Shown: positions 1 to 10,771 of the stretch, one piece after another
How positions within the stretch are numbered: the stretch's first letter is position 1
Layout of the letters: each line of letters starts with the position of its first letter
Origin: Haberlea rhodopensis
Taxonomy: Eukaryota > Streptophyta > Magnoliopsida > Lamiales > Gesneriaceae
Assembly: GCA_907163345.1 (NCBI GenBank)
Contig: CAJQUN010000497.1
Location: forward strand, 186,001-250,000
Direction of reading: 5' to 3'
DNA: 64,000 bases
Program-made: the position numbers and the translations under genes
The notes under the pieces: generated by a model
The model's input: the letters and a program-made list of their open reading frames with translations, nothing else
The model's database searches: none
Told to the model about the DNA's origin: nothing

Positions 1-588
1 AGAGGAGCTGAAGGGAGCGACGGATTTGGGAACGAGAATCAAGATTGTGATTCTCAATAGAGTGAAATTGATGATGTAGAATATTACAGTGATGAAGATG
101 AAGAGGAGGAGGGAGAGAATCAGGTTGCCCTTGGTCGATCTGCAGTTCGCCGCCATCCAGCGGGCAGCGGCACCGATGGGGGCAAGTTCTTCCAGTAGTG
201 GGATGATTCTTCTTTTTCCTTATTGAAAAGAATGCGGGATCACAACAATTCTTTAGAGTCCGAGGTTAGTTCTTGCCCTTTCTTGCATTTGGGAGAAAAA
301 AAATAATGAAAAATATTATACCATTTTTTGTCTGTTATTAACTGATTCAGAGTTTCTTTTTGGGGCTCCTAATTTGAACCTATGATTGGATTAATGCAGA
401 ATGAAGAAGGCTTATGTTCTTCACATACTATGGACGCCAAATTGGCTTCATCGATTTTAGTTTTCAAGAATCATGATTCTTCAGAAGTGGCCTTGTTTAG
501 ACCATTGAAACTGCGAAGAACAAAATACAGGCATATTGTCGATGCAGTCGGAGCGGGCAGATTCATGTCAGAGTCCGAAGAATTATGA
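1..588 (+). pseudogene. 3' end of a broken host-like gene, two exons
   Basis: Frame 1 reads through 1-264 as an acidic, low-complexity protein segment (run of D/E around codons 22-40, then a basic stretch) and stops at a clean donor, GAG|GTTAGT at 264/265. An acceptor, TTAATGCAG, ends at 399, and the same phase continues from 400 for 62 codons to a TGA at 586-588. The join is phase 0, which supports a real exon-intron-exon structure with a 135-bp AT-rich intron. Two in-frame TAG codons (58-60 and 196-198) interrupt exon 1; both could be CAG-to-TAG changes. I do not recognise the family. Either this is a pseudogene fragment, or exon 1 has further splicing that I cannot see because the window begins inside it. 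The retroelement at 1186 lies about 600 bp downstream. Confidence 0.45.
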
Positions 589-1180
589 TTTTTTTTTTGA
601 AAAAATCAACTTATCTCATTTTTTCTATGCAAAAAGGGTACATTTTGAAATTTAAAAAGAACGCCTCTGGCACCAACAATTTTGACTCTGGCATTATCAC
701 TAGCCGATAAATGTGGTTCTGCGGTCCTTCTGCGCCACAATTAAAAACTATATATTTTCTTTAAAAATGTGACACACAAGACCAGTATATTTTTTTATTT
801 AAAAAATACACAAAATTGTATAAGAAATTTTTTTTAAGGACAATTTCACCTTATTACGAGGCTTATGAAGAATGGCCAGATTTAACATGTCTCAATCTAC
901 ATCATCTCAAAACTTTGAAATTCCAGGCACACCTTTCCGTTTTGTTTGTGTGACCAAAAATGAAAAAATTCCCCAAACACTTGAAATTCAAAGTCTATCA
1001 ATTGTTAGATAATTGATATATGACCACGGCAAGCGGTTATCAATGGTCTACATACCATTAATTTTTTTTTCTAAATTTTGAACCAATCCAAAAAATTTTT
1101 TTGGATAAGTTTGTAATTTTTTTAAAAATTACAGTATTTATTCAATTTAGCCAAATTCTTTTCTTCATTTATTCATATTA
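589..1180. other. AT-rich intergenic DNA, no gene seen
   Basis: This stretch has long A and T runs and no reading frame of interest. It ends at the ATTAA target site of the large retroelement to its right. A poly(A)-signal-like sequence for the upstream gene fragment could lie here but cannot be assigned. Confidence 0.6.
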
Positions 1181-1185
1181 ATTAA

Positions 1186-1801
1186 TGATGTGATCCGTTG
1201 TTTTTCAATTTATGGTAGAATTTAGTGTTTATGAAAAACAAAGGAAGACACCAAAACTTTTACGTGAAAAACATTCCAATTGAAGGAAAAACCACGGGAC
1301 CTAGTGCAGTATAATTTTCACTATCACACTCTTGATTTATTACAGGACTCTTTAGACACAACTTACAATTGCAAAAGACTCTATGAAAATATTTTAAAAA
1401 ATGACGAAAATGACTGAACATAGGTAAATATGCTCTCCTCGGAGTCTTTTTTGCCTAGAAAAATCCAACCCTCTAAATGATACTTCCGGTGAGTATTTAT
1501 AGGCTCGATTCTTGAGTTTACTTGGCGGGAAAGTTTAGAATCCTTTGATCGTGGCGGTAATGCGGCGCGTATGTCCAAAAAATCCACCCCCCACTAATGC
1601 ACATTTACCCTCGGCGGTTAATTTGTTGGTTATCACCGGGTCTTCCGCTATTCTTTGACCAGAATCCCGATGAGGGTTTAACAGTTGTTCGGCTATCATG
1701 TGCTCGGTATTCATCATGTTCGGTGCCACTCTGTTCGGTACATGACGGTTCGGTTACTGAGGGAATTTTACCCGAGAAGGCCAATATATCATATGACATC
1801 A
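1186..1801 (-). repeat. 3' LTR of the 19.2-kb element
   Basis: Direct repeat of 19786-20411. On the minus strand it begins TGATGTCATATG and ends GGATCACATCA. A TATA-like CCTATAAATA lies near the middle (plus-strand complement around 1495-1505), placed as in other LTR promoters. The ORFs inside it on both strands are shadows. Confidence 0.85.
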
Positions 1802-1816
1802 CCTCACCCCCTAAAG
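1802..1816 (-). promoter_or_regulatory. Polypurine tract of the 19.2-kb element
   Basis: Minus strand reads CTTTAGGGGGTGAGG directly against the start of the 3' LTR, the expected place for plus-strand DNA priming. Confidence 0.7.
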
Positions 1817-1914
1817 TAAAGCAAGAATCGAGATCTTGGTTTATATACATCGGGTAAAATCACAGTTGCCGTTTCAATGTATTTTTCGGAACTTGAGAAT
1901 TTTGAGGTTTGAAT

Positions 1915-2440
1915 CTATCCAAGAAAAAACGCCCCAAGCAAATAAAGCTCAACTAATTTTGAGATATAATAATTATCACGAGCAAACAAAGCTCGGGCTG
2001 AAATAAGAAATATCTTGAGCAACCAAAGGCTGAGCACATAAAGCTTGTAAGATATAACTGAGCTCCAGAGATCATAGATTAGCATCCCGAGCAGGTAAAA
2101 TACATTTGAACTCCAGTATAAGAAATATTCAGAGCAAATAAAGCTTGTTCTGATTATAAAAAAACAATACATTCATGCTCATCGAATACCCCATTGAGTA
2201 ACCATCTAGAACTTCCGAAACACAGATAAATGATCATTCCCGAGCACCGAACATCAAACATATCCCGAGCAAATAAAGCTCGTCTCGGATAAGAAATATC
2301 CTGAAATAATAAATATAACCGAGCTCGGGGAAAAGACACCCAAGCTGACAAATATATCCAGGCTCAAGGGAAAAATATCCTGAGCAGATAAGATATGATC
2401 GGGGCTCAAGGGAAAAGGTCCCGAGCAGAATAACTTATGC
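1915..2440. repeat. Irregular repeats with CCCGAGCA...AAGCTCG core
   Basis: Variants of CCCGAGCAAATAAAGCTCG followed by ATAAGAAATATCC recur about every 50-70 bp (for example near 1975, 2085, 2130 and 2262). Many copies contain a GAGCTC or CGAGC/GCTCG inverted pair. The tract forms the first block of the repeat zone next to the element's 3' LTR. Confidence 0.65.
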
Positions 2441-3165
2441 AATTTTTGGTTTAATCATGGATCAACATCCTGATCCCATGAATAAACTAACAAAATACCA
2501 AACAAGCTCGCCACCCTGAGCCCAATCACTTATAATTTTAAGTTTAAAAGTGGACCAATCATCCCGATCCCACGAGTAAACCGAACAGGCTCGCTACCCC
2601 GAGCTCAATAACATTCATAATTGTAAGTTTAAACGTGGATCAATCATCCCGATCCCACGACTAAACGATGGTAAATTTATGTTTAAACGTGGACCAACCA
2701 TCCCGATCTCACGAGTAAACCGAACAGACTCGCTACCCCGAGCTCAATAACATTCATAATTTTAAGTTTAAACGTGGACCAATCATCCCGATCCCACGAG
2801 TAAACGATGGTAAATTTATATTTAAACGTGGACCAAACATCCCGATCCCACGAGTAACCCGAACATGCTCGCTACCCCGAGCTCAATAACATTCATAATT
2901 TTAAGTTTAAAAGTGGATCAATCATCCCGGTCCCACGATTAAACCGAACAGGCTCGCTACCCCGAGCTCAATAAAATTCATAATTTTAAGTTTAAACATG
3001 GACCAATCATCCCGATCCACGAGTAAACGATGGTAAATTTATGTTTAAACGTGGACCAAACATCCCGATCCCACGAGTAAACAGAACAGGCTCGCTACCC
3101 CGAGCTCAATAACATCCAGTCACGTTTTAGGTTCAAATACAGACCAAACATCCCGATCATGTATT
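2441..3165. repeat. Tandem array with 85-bp and 139-bp periods
   Basis: The anchor CTCGCTACCCCGAGCTC (diverged in the first copy) falls at 2507, 2590, 2729, 2868, 2953 and 3091. Spacings are therefore 83, 139, 139, 85 and 138. The longer unit is the shorter one plus about 54 bp carrying CGATGGTAAATTTAT and a second copy of CATCCCGATCCCACGAG. This is a simple higher-order repeat. Confidence 0.8.
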
Positions 3166-3339
3166 TAACCCTCCAACAACGGAAAATAATAAAACAAGCT
3201 CGACACCTGAGCAACAAAAGAACAAGCTAGACTCCCGAGCGCCAATAAAATATATTCGAACATCCTGAGCACCAATAAAATGTACTCGAACATCCCGAGC
3301 ACCAATATACATGCTCGAACTTCCTGAGCTTATAGAATA

Positions 3340-3590
3340 GGAGGGCCTTATTGCAAGATTGCATGCCCGAGCTCGATGTAATAGGGCATTACTGCTAGAT
3401 TGTATGCCGAGCTCGATGTAATAGGGCCTTACTGGTATATTGCACGCCCGAGCTCGATATAATAGGGCCTTACTGCTAGATTGCACGCCCGAGCTCGATA
3501 TAATAGGGCCTTACTGCTAGATTGCACGCCCGAGCTCGAATAATAGGGCCTTATTGCTAGATTGCATGCCTGAGCTATAGTGCACTGTGG
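3340..3590. repeat. 41-bp tandem repeats
   Basis: About six copies of a 41-bp unit containing GAGCTCGATATAATAGGG and CTGCTAGATTGCACGCC. AGCTCG starts fall near 3410, 3451, 3492 and 3533. The unit shares the CCCGAGCTC core with the neighbouring arrays, so the three arrays probably have a common origin. Confidence 0.8.
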
Positions 3591-4096
3591 TAGACCTGAA
3601 ATAGTGCAACACAAAATGCCTATATAGAATTTAAAGTAACAGTTGGGAAGAAATAACCGTAAATCGGCATGCAGATTGAGCATCGAAGCCAAGGTCAGCT
3701 GCTAGGCTGAGTGTCATGAGCTTGGTAACACGAGCTGGTGGCCGAGGACCCAATGTTCTGAGCTATGCGTGCCTAGGCGACAGGGGTCGAGCACCAGCAA
3801 AGGTGCATGTGGCCAATTTATAATACGTCCTGAGCTGGTACATAGTACTGCAATAAAATACAAAATACGAGACATATACGATCCAAAACAATAATAATAA
3901 TATTTTGTATTTGACGTGGCATAAAAATTAAAATATTCTCATTTCACCGATGATAGGCTCCTGAACTCCTGTAATTCGAACTGATGTATAAAGTATGGCC
4001 AGTAAATATCCACCCACATATAAGATACGAGATACACTTAAGGCAAATATATTCTTGATTTATTTAGCAACATAACTGATCGTTTTTATTTTAAAC
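3591..4096. other. Non-coding internal DNA of the 19.2-kb element
   Basis: The GAGCT-rich composition of the arrays fades out by about 3850 and gives way to AT-rich DNA. No reading frame or structure was recognised. Confidence 0.5.
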
Positions 4097-5275
4097 AGTT
4101 ATTTATTAGTGTAGCGATTTTAGACCGCAAGTGCATGGTGTCAAGTTTTAGTATAGATAGGAAGAATACGGATTGTCGAACCCACAGGGACTAACAAGCA
4201 AGTACCAAATAAGATTTCTTTTAACTATATTTAACCTACGATAATTAATTAATAATTAAACTACTAAATTAATCTACTATAATCCAACCAAAATAATCGA
4301 CGATCACGAGAAAAATCCACAAGAAAGAATTATCAAGACTATGATTCACCTAACCCAACTCTTACAATTCTTTTCTCCATACATCTCTAAGGTGACGGTT
4401 TTTCCGAATTTATTCAATACACTCTCTCGAGCTATATTAAATCTAACATCAAATTGCAACTAGTAACTCTCGTTCACTTAATTAACAATTTAATATTTAA
4501 TGCGCTTTATGAAAACCACTAACTTTAGATTAAACAACCCAAAGTTATTATAATTTTATCTCTCGATCTCAATTATAATAAAATATCATTCAAATGGGAT
4601 CAATCCTTCAAAAGCATTAAGAACAATAACACATGCTCATAGAAGACGTATGAATTCAATCAATCAAAGCAAACTCCCAAGTCGACTCCTTCGTTGATTC
4701 TCGATCCTTCCTTGCTTCTTTCTCGATCGTGCTCTTCAATTCTCTTGTTGGCTTGTTCCAATTCCTAGGATGAAGAGGTGATGGTGGATGAATGTGATAT
4801 GGAGTATGGAGGAGTGGAGGCTATTCCTAGGTTAAAAAGTATATTTCTGGTTGTGATTTTCGTGTAAATTTATAGAGGGAAAGGAATCATGGACTCCCTT
4901 GTTGGACCCAAACTCTATAAAGAATTTATTTTTCAGCAAACTCTTCCGGCCGATCGATCGAGATTGACAGCTCGATCGATTGCCAAATTTCTGTCCACGC
5001 CGATCGATCGAGATTGATGGCTCGATCGATCGAGATGCTTTTTTATTTTTTTTATTTTCTTTTATTCTTTTCTTCTTTTCCCGGCTTTGACGCGTTCGCT
5101 CGGTTTGGTCATTTTTCATCATTTTTGGCTCATTTCCTCTACTTTTATGCAATTCAACATTGATTCCTGAAATATAAAAATATATACCAAAAACCGTAAT
5201 ATCATCCCGGAATCTACACGAAATATATATATATCATAGCATAAATACACATAATATTCAACACTATCAATAACT
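4097..5275. mobile_element. Possible small inverted-repeat element, non-coding
   Basis: The left end AGTTATTTATTAGTGTAG and the right end, read in reverse complement as AGTTATTGATAGTGTTGA, match imperfectly over about 18 bp. Just inside the left end is a phrase ending GAACCCACAGGGAC (about 4179-4192), a type I have seen repeated in plant genomes. The interior is AT-rich, with CGATCGATCG palindromes near 4950-5030 and no convincing protein. I could not define a target-site duplication, so the boundaries and even the element status are uncertain. Confidence 0.3.
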
Positions 5276-5727
5276 TTCGTCTCTTTCGTCAAAAGTCAGG
5301 GAATGATGTCAACCTTTGACAATCTCAAATTTCAAAGAATGAAATTGCTTAGTGAAATATAAAGAGCGCATGCGCGAACAGATGGTACTGATACAAAATC
5401 CAAGTCCAAGCTCGTGATGATAGGCTCACGTTAACTCCCAAAATAGAGCATTTTCCTCTTAAGATTCAAACAGGAAACTTAACAATCACAGTAGATTTTA
5501 GAAATCTCCATCTACATGGTTTCATCAAAGAATAGGTAGAACATGAATTTGAGACTATTAAGTAACATATATTTTTTTAAATATATGATCCCTACCTGTA
5601 GATGATTCATCCAATAAATAAAACTGGAGCTAGTTAAGTTTATAATTGCCTTAGAAGTTGAAATGAGTGCAATAACATTGTTATAAAAAGATTATAGCAA
5701 TGGGGAGCGAATAAAATAAATAGCATA
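5276..5727. other. Non-coding internal DNA of the 19.2-kb element
   Basis: No gene or repeat recognised. The stretch ends at the GTTAA target site of the Copia insertion. Confidence 0.5.
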
Positions 5728-5732
5728 GTTAA

Positions 5733-5906
5733 TAAAAGTGAAATAAATCTGTAAGATATTGTTCTATCTTATTGAATGGCTGAATATTTTTATAATAGTT
5801 ACAACAAATCATCTAAGTATAGAAAGATAATCACAATTATTATATACTAAAATTACAAGGATTGCATCACGTAATGTGTGGAGTGAAATTGGATGATTCC
5901 TTGATA
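5733..5906 (-). repeat. 3' LTR of the Ale-like Copia
   Basis: A 174-bp direct repeat of 10040-10217. Its ends are TA...TA rather than the usual TG...CA (plus strand TAAAAGTG...CCTTGATA). The TSD on both sides fixes the boundaries. Confidence 0.88.
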
Positions 5907-8900
5907 CGCCCCCGCAAAATTGACGTGTCGTCGGCCACAGAAATTTTGGAGCGCAACAACTTAAAGCGCGTGCGATGAAGGGGCTTTGTGAGAATATCCG
6001 CAAGTTGGTCTAGAGTGTTGACATAGGAAACAGTGAGTAGACCTTTGCTCGAGAGATCACGAACAAAGTGAATATCAATATCAATGTGTTTCATACGTGA
6101 ATGCATGACAGGATGCAGAGCAAGACGTGTGGTGCCAATGTTATCACACAGGAGGCGGGGTCGGGGAAGTGGGAAGCCAATTTCACGAAAGAGATTCATG
6201 ATCCAACAAACTTCAGCAGCGGCTGAAGCCAAAGCTCGATATTCGGCTTCGGCTGAAGAACGAGCCACACCTTGCTGCTTGCGGGAATGCCAAGAAATTG
6301 GATTAGAGCCAAGAAAAATCATGTAAGCGGATGTGGATTTGCAGTCACCCGGATTACCACCATAATCTGAATCAGAGTATGCAGTGAGAGAGAGTGAGGA
6401 AGCCTGGTTAAGAAGGAGGCCATGATGAAGAGTTCCTTTTAAATAGCGGAACAAACGTTTACAACACCCCAATCATGAGTAGTTGGAGCGGCCATATCTT
6501 GAGCAAGCCGGTTGACAGCGAAGGCAATGTCGGGACGTGTCAATGTGAGATACTGAAGACCACCAAGAGCACGTCGGTATTCAGTGGGAGTGACAGAGCC
6601 AGTAGTCGAAGTGGGAGGTTTTGCAGCCATGGGTGTGCTTAGAGGCTTAGCACCATCCATATGATGTCGATGTAGGAGGTCAAGAGTGTATTTATGCTGG
6701 GATAAGAATAAGCCTTCTTTGCAACGTGCCACTTTGATACCAAGAAAATAAGATAGGGGACCCAGATCCTTGACAGCAAAATGTGATTGAAGATGGGTGA
6801 TGACTGCGGTAATGTGAGAGTGACTGGACCCAGTAATGATAATATCATCGACATAGACGAGAACAAGGAGATGCACGTTATTCCTTCGAAAGATAAATAA
6901 TGATGTGTCAGACAGTGACTGAGTGAACCCAAATGAGAGCAAGGAGGAGCTCAATGCTTGGTACCAAGCACGTGGGGCTTGACGAAGTCCATATAAGGAC
7001 TTTTTAAGTCGATAAACATGAGATGGAACAGTGTGGTCAACAAATCCCGGAGGTTGGGTCATGTATACAGGTTCAGAGAGAGTACCATGAAGAATTGCAT
7101 TACTGATATCCAGCTAGCGTAGTGGCCAATTCCGCATTAAGGCGACAGAGAGAACGGATCGGATGGTAACAGGTTTGACTACAGGACTGAATGTTTCGGT
7201 GTAGTCAACTCCGGTCGTTGGTGAAAGCCTTTGGCAACAAGGCGAGCTTTAAACTTGTCGAGAGTCCCATCCGGCTTACGTTTGATGCGGAACACCCATT
7301 TGCAGCCAATAATATTAGAATTTAGTGGGGGTGGGACAAGATCCCATGTGCCATGGCGTGACAAGGCTGTAAATTCCTCATCCATAGCAGCACGCCATTG
7401 AGGATCAGAGAGAGCCTGGGAGGTGGAGGTAGGTTCTGTGTTGGTCGGGAGTGGGTGTTTGGTTGTGGAGTGAAGAGCTTTGGGTTTAAATATGTTATTC
7501 TGACTGCGGGTTCGCATGGTGTGGGTGCGAGTAGAGTTGGGTGGTGGAGCAGATGAGGAAGCAAGAGTCATATTTCTGGGGGCAGAGGCGGTTGAGACCG
7601 GGAGAGGATGTACTGGTGGAGCTGATGAAGAGGCCAAGATGTGTGTATGACTGGGTGAGGTTCGGACTAGTGAGTGGATCGGAATAACACGTGAGTCAGT
7701 GGGCGATGGTAAAGGGGATAGAGATGGTGTATCAAATGGAAAACTAGACTCAATAAAGCGGACATGGCGTGAAATAAACACGCACTGAGAAGAGAGATCA
7801 AGACACCGGTAGGCACTCTGAGAAGTGCAATATCCAACAAATAAACAGGACCTCGATGGATAATCCAATTTTCCGTGAGCATAGGGCTTAAGCCATGGGT
7901 AGCATAAGCAACCAAATGTGTGCAGCCGTAGATAATTTGGTTGGCGACCAAATAAGACAGTGAAAGGACTGCATTTTTTAAGAACTGGAGTGGGTATCCG
8001 GTTGATTAAATAAACAGCTGTTTGTAGTGCATAGGACCAGAATTTTGGCGGAAGATGAGCATGATGTTATAATGCACGTCCCGTTTCCAAGATATGACGG
8101 TGACGCCGTTCAGAAGTCCCATTCTGTTGAGGGGTGTGAGGAGCTGTAGTGAGCCAACTGATGCCATGAGCAACAAGGTAAGGTTTCGAAGCAACAAACT
8201 CACCACCGTTATCACTATAAAAGTTCTTGATAGTCTGACCAAACTGTTTTTCAACTAACGGCCTAAACTGATGAAAGATGGAGGACACTTGTGACTTGGT
8301 TGCCATTGGAAACAACCAACAATATTTGCTATAATGATCCACTAGTAGTAAATAAAAGCGACAACCATCAGTTTATGACTAAGAGGTAGGGCCCCATACG
8401 TCAGCATATATATAATGAAGTGTATGTAATGCAAGTAACGATGTCTCAGTAAAAGGTAATTGGTGAGCTTTGCTTACATGACAAGAATCACAAAAAATGT
8501 CTTTACTGCATGATTTATGAGAACTAGGTAGTTTAAAGTGCGAAATAACAAAAGAACTTGTTCTAAATGATGGATGACCAAGCTTGGCATGCCAAATCAG
8601 TGGAGAGGTTCGAGCACCAAGTAGAGCAAGATGAACCCTGGACTGTAGATGAAAGGATGGTGGTCGAATCTGATAAATGCCATTATCACATGAGCCTCGC
8701 GCCAGATGTGCCCCCGTAGTTTGATCCTTCACAACAAAATGATAGGGATAAAATTCAACTGATACATCGTTAGCTTTAGTAAATTGGTGCACCGAGAGTA
8801 AATTATTCTTTGCTGATGGAACACAGAGAATATTAGATAATTTAAATGTACGGCTGGGAAAGTGAAGATCAGAGGTACCGGTGTGAGAACCCCGTGCCGT

Positions 8901-8998
8901 CAGCTAGATGAACTTCTTCAGTTCCATCATATTCGGAGTGAATTGTCAGAGAAGATCACCTGTTAAATTGTGGGAGGCTCCGGAATCCATGAGCCATG
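5867..8998 (-). pseudogene. pol: Copia pol (protease-integrase-RT-RNase H), broken
   Basis: Reading leftwards: a protease active-site MDSGASHNLTGD is at 8955-8990, in a different frame from gag. Then comes the GAG-pre-integrase zinc region (8379-8792) with WHAKLGHPS and a CDSCHVSKAHQ finger, and the integrase core (8067-8342) with YSDNGGEF and NGTSERRHRH. RT follows in two pieces (7179-7868 with CKWVFRIKRK; 6439-7062 with LYGLRQAPRAWY and the catalytic YVDDIII). RNase H (5867-6472) ends with ADILTKPL. The pieces lie in different frames, separated by stops or shifts near 8800-8955, 8343-8378, 7870-8066, 7063-7178 and 6440-6470. The last frame runs on into the LTR and stops at 5867. Not expressible as a polyprotein in this copy. 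Confidence 0.88.
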
Positions 8999-9960
8999 CC
9001 TGAGATGGAGTGGGGGCTTGGTGAATGTGCAACATTAGCAGCTGGAGAGTGTTTACGACAATATGGGGCAATGTGTCCGGGGTAACCACATAGTTGGCAA
9101 ACTATCTGAGGGCGTTGCTGGTTGCCCCAAGAGGATCCAGAACCATTGCGATGACGCGACTGGCCGCGTCCAGAAGTGCCCGAGAGGCTGCTGCGACCGC
9201 GAGGGTGCTGGTATGAACCACGGGCAGAATGATTTGGCGGCGAAGGATGGCGATTGGAGGAGTTATGGACAGTAGACTGAGAAGCAACATTGGCTGTGGC
9301 CACAAGCAGATTAGTGGTGGAATCCAATTTCTTGAGGCACTGTTCATGAGCAATTAACAGATCATGTAATTCCTCAAATTTCAGTGAAGTTTCACGGGCA
9401 CGAATGGGAGCCGCGATTTCACGATAGGGCTGGCCAAGGCCATTTAGAACATATAGTGTGATGTCGTCATCAGAAAGGGGAGCGTCAATGATCACTAATT
9501 CATCAGTCTTACATTTGATGTAGTGAAGGAATTCACTTACGGTTTGGGTGCCGAGAGACGCACGAGAGAGGTCGTCCTTGATTTGCATCACACGAGATCG
9601 TGATCGACTTGCAAAGAGGCGGCTGAGCGTGGACCACGCAGCAGCGACAGTGGTGGCAGACGACACGAGCGGAAGAATTTCTGGAGAGAGTGAACCAAAA
9701 ACAGCAGCAAGTAACAACTGATCTTGCTGAAACCAAGAGGTGAAGTCTGGAGATCCGGTGGCGGGTGCAGTAATGGAGGCGTCAAGATGACTGGAAGGAT
9801 TATAGCCCTTCAAAAGAGCTTTGAGGTGAGCTCGCCATGAGGGAAAGTTGCTTGCCGTGAGACGGATTGGAATGTGTTGGTGAAAGGTGATAGGGACGAT
9901 GGTGGCAGTGGTGATTGTAGGGTGTGAAGTTTCAGCAGAGATTGCAGAGGTTGAAGACAT
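8956..9960 (-). CDS. gag: Copia gag (nucleocapsid protein), open frame
   Basis: Structural protein that would coat the element RNA in virus-like particles. I take the ATG at 9958-9960 (MSSTSAIS), because the in-frame ATG 39 bp upstream adds only a short hydrophobic lead. The frame encodes about 334 residues: a UBN2-type gag domain over roughly residues 25-200, a linker rich in R, G, S and H, and a zinc knuckle CQLCGYPGHIAPYC (C-X2-C-X4-H-X4-C) near the C-terminus. The frame ends just after the knuckle, where a shift separates it from the protease motif. Usual Ale elements have gag and pol in one frame, so this break is damage rather than design. Confidence 0.85.
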   Translation of the reverse strand: MSSTSAISAETSHPTITTATIVPITFHQHIPIRLTASNFPSWRAHLKALLKGYNPSSHLDASITAPATGSPDFTSWFQQDQLLLAAVFGSLSPEILPLVSSATTVAAAWSTLSRLFASRSRSRVMQIKDDLSRASLGTQTVSEFLHYIKCKTDELVIIDAPLSDDDITLYVLNGLGQPYREIAAPIRARETSLKFEELHDLLIAHEQCLKKLDSTTNLLVATANVASQSTVHNSSNRHPSPPNHSARGSYQHPRGRSSLSGTSGRGQSRHRNGSGSSWGNQQRPQIVCQLCGYPGHIAPYCRKHSPAANVAHSPSPHSISGMAHGFRSLPQFNR

Positions 9961-10021
9961 GGTGGATTTTGAGAACGAAGAAGAAAAACAAAGGATCAAA
10001 AGGAAAGGGAACTCTTTAGAG

Positions 10022-10039
10022 AGTTTAGCTCTGATACCA
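10022..10039 (-). promoter_or_regulatory. Primer binding site of the Ale-like Copia (iMet tRNA)
   Basis: Minus strand TGGTATCAGAGCTAAACT directly abuts the 5' LTR. It matches the 3' end of initiator-methionine tRNA, the usual primer of plant Copia elements. Confidence 0.85.
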
Positions 10040-10217
10040 TAAAAGTGAAATAAATCTATAAGATATTGTTCTATCTTATTGAATGGCTGAATACATCTTT
10101 TTATAATAGTTACAACAAATCATCTAAGTATAGAAAGATAACCACAATTATTATATACTAAAATTACAAGGATTGCATCATGTAATTTGTGGAGTGGAAT
10201 TGGATGATTCCTTGATA
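10040..10217 (-). repeat. 5' LTR of the Ale-like Copia
   Basis: 178-bp partner of 5733-5906. It holds the promoter if the copy is transcribed, in minus-strand direction. Confidence 0.88.
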
Positions 10218-10222
10218 GTTAA

Positions 10223-10771
10223 AGCACTTCCCTTCTGGTCCTTAGTAGCATCATTCATATTATCTTGTTGTAGAGGATGTTATGACCAAAGAGCTAGTTG
10301 ACAACGCCAGATCAGCCCGAAACCACGGTCTCAAGAATGGACAAGATCTTCCGAATCAGGAGTGTGATTATCCCGACGTCACCAAACGACAGTTGAGATG
10401 ATTATTTTTCGGTGATTCTTCTTAAAATTAGCCCCTCTTAAGATAGAATGAGGCACACTATGATGCACTCCTCTGGTTCGTCTCCATGTTTCGAAGAACA
10501 AGAACAATATTATGTCTCGAAGTATCCTTGATTAGCCATCCCTGGAATGGTTCTCCTCTGTCACCGAAAAAAAATGTGTAGTTTCTCGATGGTGGTTTTC
10601 CAAACTCTCTTTGGTTTCTTCTTGTTTACGGCGCGGCGTCGACATGCCGAATCCACGTGAATGTATCTCTATTCCATCATTTGAGTGACCATCAGATTCC
10701 GCTGCATGCCCAACCTACCACTTGCCCGACGTGGACTTTGTGTACGCAAGTTCTTTTGAAAAGAATTGAAG
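10223..10771. other. Internal DNA of the 19.2-kb element between two insertions
   Basis: About 550 bp left between the GTTAA site of the Copia and the GATCC site of the large-LTR element. Both strands carry stops in all frames at short intervals. No protein domain was recognised. Less AT-biased than the flanks, so it may be decayed coding DNA, but I cannot name it. Confidence 0.45.

Larger units (their letters stand above)
5733..10217 (-). mobile_element. Ale-like Copia retrotransposon, complete but inactivated
   Basis: A 4.5-kb element with short LTRs (5733-5906 and 10040-10217) and a 5-bp TSD, GTTAA (5728-5732 and 10218-10222). It has an iMet primer site, TGGTATCAGAGC, directly inside the right LTR and a GGGGGCG purine tract inside the left LTR. 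Order on the minus strand is gag, protease, integrase, RT, RNase H, as in Copia. The very short LTRs and the gag start (IPIRLTASNFPSWRAHLKAL) fit the Ale/Retrofit lineage from general knowledge. LTRs differ by about five substitutions and one 4-bp indel by eye. The gag frame is open; pol is broken in several places. Confidence 0.92.

Noticed and set aside
4832..5152. 106-codon lysine-rich minus-strand frame
   Set aside because: Arises from T-rich DNA and CGATCGATCG repeats; no domain and not a plausible gene.
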